From: Nocardia lijiangensis NBRC 108240
Lineage (GTDB): Bacteria > Actinomycetota > Actinomycetes > Mycobacteriales > Mycobacteriaceae
NCBI RefSeq assembly: GCF_001613045.1
Contig: NZ_BDBP01000051.1
Location: forward strand, 1 to 64,000
Direction of reading: 5' to 3'
DNA: 64,000 bases
Within the stretch, counting starts at the first letter, position 1. Each line of letters opens with the position of its first letter. This document shows positions 61,540-64,000 of this stretch, in pieces. The notes under the pieces were generated by a model. It did not search any database. It had not been told where the DNA came from and saw only the letters and a list, made by a program, of their open reading frames with translations. Made by a program: the position numbers and the translations under genes.

Positions 61540-62694
61540 TCAGCGCACCTCGCGGAAGAACGCGCGCACGTCGTCGGTGAGCAGCTCCGGCTCCTCCAGC
61601 GCGGCGAAGTGTCCGCCGCGGTCCACGTCGGTCCAGCGGGTGATGGTGTTCTCCCGCTCGTCGTAGCGGCGGATGGCGACGTCGTGGGCGAACACCAGAA
61701 CACCGGTCGGCACACCGGAGTTCGCCTTGGTCGCGCCCCACGGCGCGTCTTGCGCGTAGCCCACGTAGGCCGCCGAGCCCGCGGTGCCGGTGAGCCAGTA
61801 CAGCATCGCGTTGGTCAGCAGGCGGTCCCGGTCGATGATCTTGTCCGGTTCCACCGCGCGCGGATGCGTCCACTCGCGGAATCTGTCCATGATCCACGCC
61901 AATTGACCGACCGGCGAATCCGTGAGCCCGTAGGCGAGGGTCTGCGGCCGGGTCGACTGGATCGCGATGTAGCCGAACTCCTCGTTCATGAACGCCTCGA
62001 TCCGGCGGATCCGATCGCGCTCCAGGTCGGTCAGCTCGGCGAGCTCCTCTTCCGACAGCGGCAGCGCGGGGAACGCGCCCGCCCCGCCGTTGGTGTGCAC
62101 GCCGACCACCCGGTCCGGCGCCACCCGCGCCACCTCGGGACTGACGGCCGCGCCGATGTCACCGCCCTGCACGCCGTAGCGCTCGTAGCCGAGCCTGCGC
62201 ATCAATTCCGCCCAGGCGCTCGCGACACGCTCGATGGTCCAGCCGGATTCGCGCACCGGACCGGAGAATCCGAACCCGGGCAGCGCGGGAATGACGACGT
62301 GGAACGCGTCGGCGGGATCGCCGCCGTGTGCCCTCGGGTCGGTCAACGGGCCGATCAGATCGAGGAATTCGACCACCGAGCCGGGCCAGCCGTGCGTGAG
62401 CAGCAGCGGAAGCGCGTCCGGCTCGGGCGAGCGGACGTGCAGGAAATGGATGGTCTGTCCGTCGATCTCGGTACGGAATTGCGGGTGCGCGTTGAGTTCG
62501 CGTTCGGCGGCGCGCCAGTCGTAGCCGGTGCGCCAGTACTCGACCAGCGAGCGCAGCCACGCGGTGGGCACGCCGGTGTCCCATTCGTCGCCGGGCAGCG
62601 GCTCGGGCCAGCGCACCGCGTCCAGCCGTCGATGCAGGTCGTCGAGCTGTTCTTGCGGGATGTCGATGCGGAATTCGGTGATCTCGAAGGTCAT
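61540..62694 (-). CDS. Epoxide hydrolase (alpha/beta-hydrolase, EHN-domain type)
   Basis: 384 residues. N-terminal EHN domain (FRIDIPQEQLDDLHRRLDAVRWPE), oxyanion motif HGWPGSVVEF, nucleophile Asp in GGDIGAAVS and a late GGHFAALEEPELL His. It hydrolyses epoxides to diols; substrate unknown. ATG 62694 is fixed by a leaderless -10 box. Divergent from the WYL regulator. Confidence 0.9.
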   Translation of the reverse strand: MTFEITEFRIDIPQEQLDDLHRRLDAVRWPEPLPGDEWDTGVPTAWLRSLVEYWRTGYDWRAAERELNAHPQFRTEIDGQTIHFLHVRSPEPDALPLLLTHGWPGSVVEFLDLIGPLTDPRAHGGDPADAFHVVIPALPGFGFSGPVRESGWTIERVASAWAELMRRLGYERYGVQGGDIGAAVSPEVARVAPDRVVGVHTNGGAGAFPALPLSEEELAELTDLERDRIRRIEAFMNEEFGYIAIQSTRPQTLAYGLTDSPVGQLAWIMDRFREWTHPRAVEPDKIIDRDRLLTNAMLYWLTGTAGSAAYVGYAQDAPWGATKANSGVPTGVLVFAHDVAIRRYDERENTITRWTDVDRGGHFAALEEPELLTDDVRAFFREVR

Positions 62695-62701
62695 GACAAC
62701 C

Positions 62702-62707
62702 ACGATA
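62702..62707 (-). promoter_or_regulatory. -10 box for a leaderless epoxide hydrolase transcript
   Basis: Minus-strand TATCGT ends 7 nt before ATG 62694. Confidence 0.5.
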
Positions 62708-62744
62708 GGAACCACCTAGGACAGCTTCGGCCCTAGGTTTCGGG

Positions 62745-62750
62745 CAGACT
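62745..62750 (+). promoter_or_regulatory. -10 box for a leaderless WYL-regulator transcript
   Basis: CAGACT ends 7 nt before ATG 62758. A GGTTTC/GAAACC inverted repeat and two CCTAGG sites lie around it and may be the regulator's binding site. Confidence 0.45.
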
Positions 62751-62757
62751 TGGTTTC

Positions 62758-63708
62758 ATGTTGGAAACCTCTGCTCGCCTGCTCCGCCTGCTGTCGCTGC
62801 TGCAGACGCCACGCGACTGGACCGGGACCGAACTGGCCGAACGCCTCGAGGTGGACGTGCGCACCGTGCGCCGCGATATCGACAAGCTGCGCGGCCTCGG
62901 CTATCCGGTACATGCCAGCGCGGGCGTCGCGGGCTACCGGCTCGGCGCGGGCGCGAAACTGCCCCCACTCCTGCTGGACGACGACGAGGCGGTGGCCGTC
63001 GCGATCGGCCTGCGCACCGCGGCGGGCGGCAGCATCGCCGGTATCGAGGACAGCTCGCTGCGCGCGCTCACCAAGCTCGAACAGGTGCTCCCTTCCCGAT
63101 TGCGGCACCGCGTGCACCTGCTGCACGCGGTGACGGTCACCGTTCCCGCCGCGAGCGCCACCGTCGACCCGGACGTGCTCACCGCCGTCGCCGCCACCAT
63201 CCGCGACCAGCACCGCCTGCGCTTCGACTACCGAAATCACGACGGCGCACTGTCTTTGCGCACCACCGAGCCGCATCGGCTGGTGCACACCGGCCGCCAC
63301 TGGTACCTGATCGGCTGGGACGTCGACCGCCACGACTGGCGCACCTACCGCGTCGACCGGATGCACCCCCGCATCCCCACCGGACCGCGGTTCGCGCCGC
63401 GCGAGGCGCCCGACACCGATCTGGCCGGCTACCTCACCCGGGGCGTGACCACCTCGCCCTACCGCTACGCCGCCCGCGTCACGTTGCGGGTGCCCGCGGC
63501 GGTGGCCGCCGACCGCATCGCGCCGACGGTCGGCGTCATCGAACCGATCGATGCCGAAAGCTGCCTGCTGCGTACGGGTTCCAACTCCCTCGACGAGCTG
63601 GCGATATACGTGGCGCTGTTCGACTTCCCGTTCCAGGTGCACGAACCGCCCGAACTCGTCGAGCGCGTCCGCGTTCTCGCGGCGCGCTTCGCGGACGCCG
63701 TGTCCTGA
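62758..63708 (+). CDS. YafY-family WYL-domain transcriptional regulator
   Basis: 316 residues. N-terminal HTH_11/DeoR-type winged helix (LLRLLSLLQTPRDWTGTELAERLEVDVRTVRRDIDKLR) and a WYL domain (~150-240: RTTEPHRLVHTGRHWYLIGWDVDRHDWRTYRVDRM). WYL domains sense nucleic-acid or small ligands. It probably regulates the divergent epoxide hydrolase. Confidence 0.92.
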   Translation: MLETSARLLRLLSLLQTPRDWTGTELAERLEVDVRTVRRDIDKLRGLGYPVHASAGVAGYRLGAGAKLPPLLLDDDEAVAVAIGLRTAAGGSIAGIEDSSLRALTKLEQVLPSRLRHRVHLLHAVTVTVPAASATVDPDVLTAVAATIRDQHRLRFDYRNHDGALSLRTTEPHRLVHTGRHWYLIGWDVDRHDWRTYRVDRMHPRIPTGPRFAPREAPDTDLAGYLTRGVTTSPYRYAARVTLRVPAAVAADRIAPTVGVIEPIDAESCLLRTGSNSLDELAIYVALFDFPFQVHEPPELVERVRVLAARFADAVS

Positions 63709-63715
63709 AATCCGC

Positions 63716-64000
63716 TCACCCGCGAATGGGCGGCCGCGGCGGCATCGTGCGCTGGCCATCGACCGCTTCGGTGACCAGATCGGCCCATCGGATGGCCAGG
63801 TCGCCGACGCGCGACCATGCCCGATGCAGTTCGTCGGCGGTGTGCTCGGCCGCAAGGACTCGCTCGGCGGCCACGAGCGCGGCCGCCATGTCGTCGATGG
63901 CCCGGCCGTAGCCGGTCACCTGCGACCACGGCTGGCGCGGTTGGATATGGACGTCGATCCAGTCATCGATCGAGGTGCGCAGCTCGGCGCGGCGGGAATC
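63716..64000 (-). CDS. DUF4254-like protein, 5' end outside window
   Basis: The frame runs through the right edge; the last ~94 residues are seen. SRRAELRTSIDDWIDVHI, GYGRAIDDMAAALVAAERVLA and RWADLVTEAVDGQRTMPPRP fit the helical DUF4254 pattern. Function unknown. A shorter start (GTG 63919) exists, but the frame upstream is also open and coding-like. Confidence 0.5.
   Translation of the reverse strand, partial: DSRRAELRTSIDDWIDVHIQPRQPWSQVTGYGRAIDDMAAALVAAERVLAAEHTADELHRAWSRVGDLAIRWADLVTEAVDGQRTMPPRPPIRG

Overview
The window is high-GC, gene-dense DNA from a mycolic-acid actinomycete, most likely Nocardia or a close relative such as Rhodococcus. The grounds are a conserved gene block that matches, from memory, the M. 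tuberculosis order pgi / chorismate mutase / uvrD1 / M23 peptidase / sucC-sucD / Rv0954-like / PerM-like / purN / purH, a conservon-type signalling operon, a zinc-free ribosomal-protein operon, and many genes with a TAnnnT box 6-8 nt before the start codon (leaderless transcripts). No tRNA, rRNA, CRISPR array or insertion sequence was seen.

Layout. 1-2740: 3' end of a conservon (sensor kinase tail, roadblock protein, DUF742 protein, small GTPase) followed by an MHYT-like membrane protein. 2781-3821: DUF1906 glycoside-hydrolase-like protein. 4245-7162: two divergent zinc-starvation operons (L32, L31 and a CobW/Mrf-like protein on minus; L28, L33, S14 and S18 on plus) around two Zur-box-like palindromes. 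7270-14190: an accessory island, AT-rich at its left edge, with a KAS III enzyme, an AvrD-family protein, a TetR regulator, two related P-loop proteins, a 14-TM exporter and a HAD phosphatase. This is the best candidate for an undescribed system, a secreted small-molecule pathway of syringolide or butyrolactone type. 14307-34095: mostly housekeeping (lipoprotein, epimerase, purHN, PerM-like, sucCD, M23 peptidase, UvrD helicase, chorismate mutase, SSADH, pgi).

34096-44161: K+ channel, small kinase, a TetR-controlled acyl-CoA dehydrogenase/enoyl-CoA hydratase/acyltransferase locus whose last gene is followed by two decayed tandem copies of its own 3' end, a TetR/membrane-protein pair with twin operators, and a MocR/flavin-oxidase-like pair. 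44290-53184: DUF2630 plus flavoprotein, carboxylesterase, Fpg/Nei glycosylase, cobF, thyA-folA, cupin, and a DyP peroxidase-encapsulin nanocompartment operon. 53315-64000: PH-like membrane protein, double TerD-domain protein, a TetR-flanked operon of an APC permease, two urea-carboxylase-associated proteins and a carboxyltransferase that lacks biotin carboxylase and biotin-carrier domains, a 50-residue protein, an epoxide hydrolase divergent from a WYL regulator, and a partial DUF4254-like gene at the edge.

All calls come from reading the sequence by eye; family assignments rest on remembered motifs, not on database searches.
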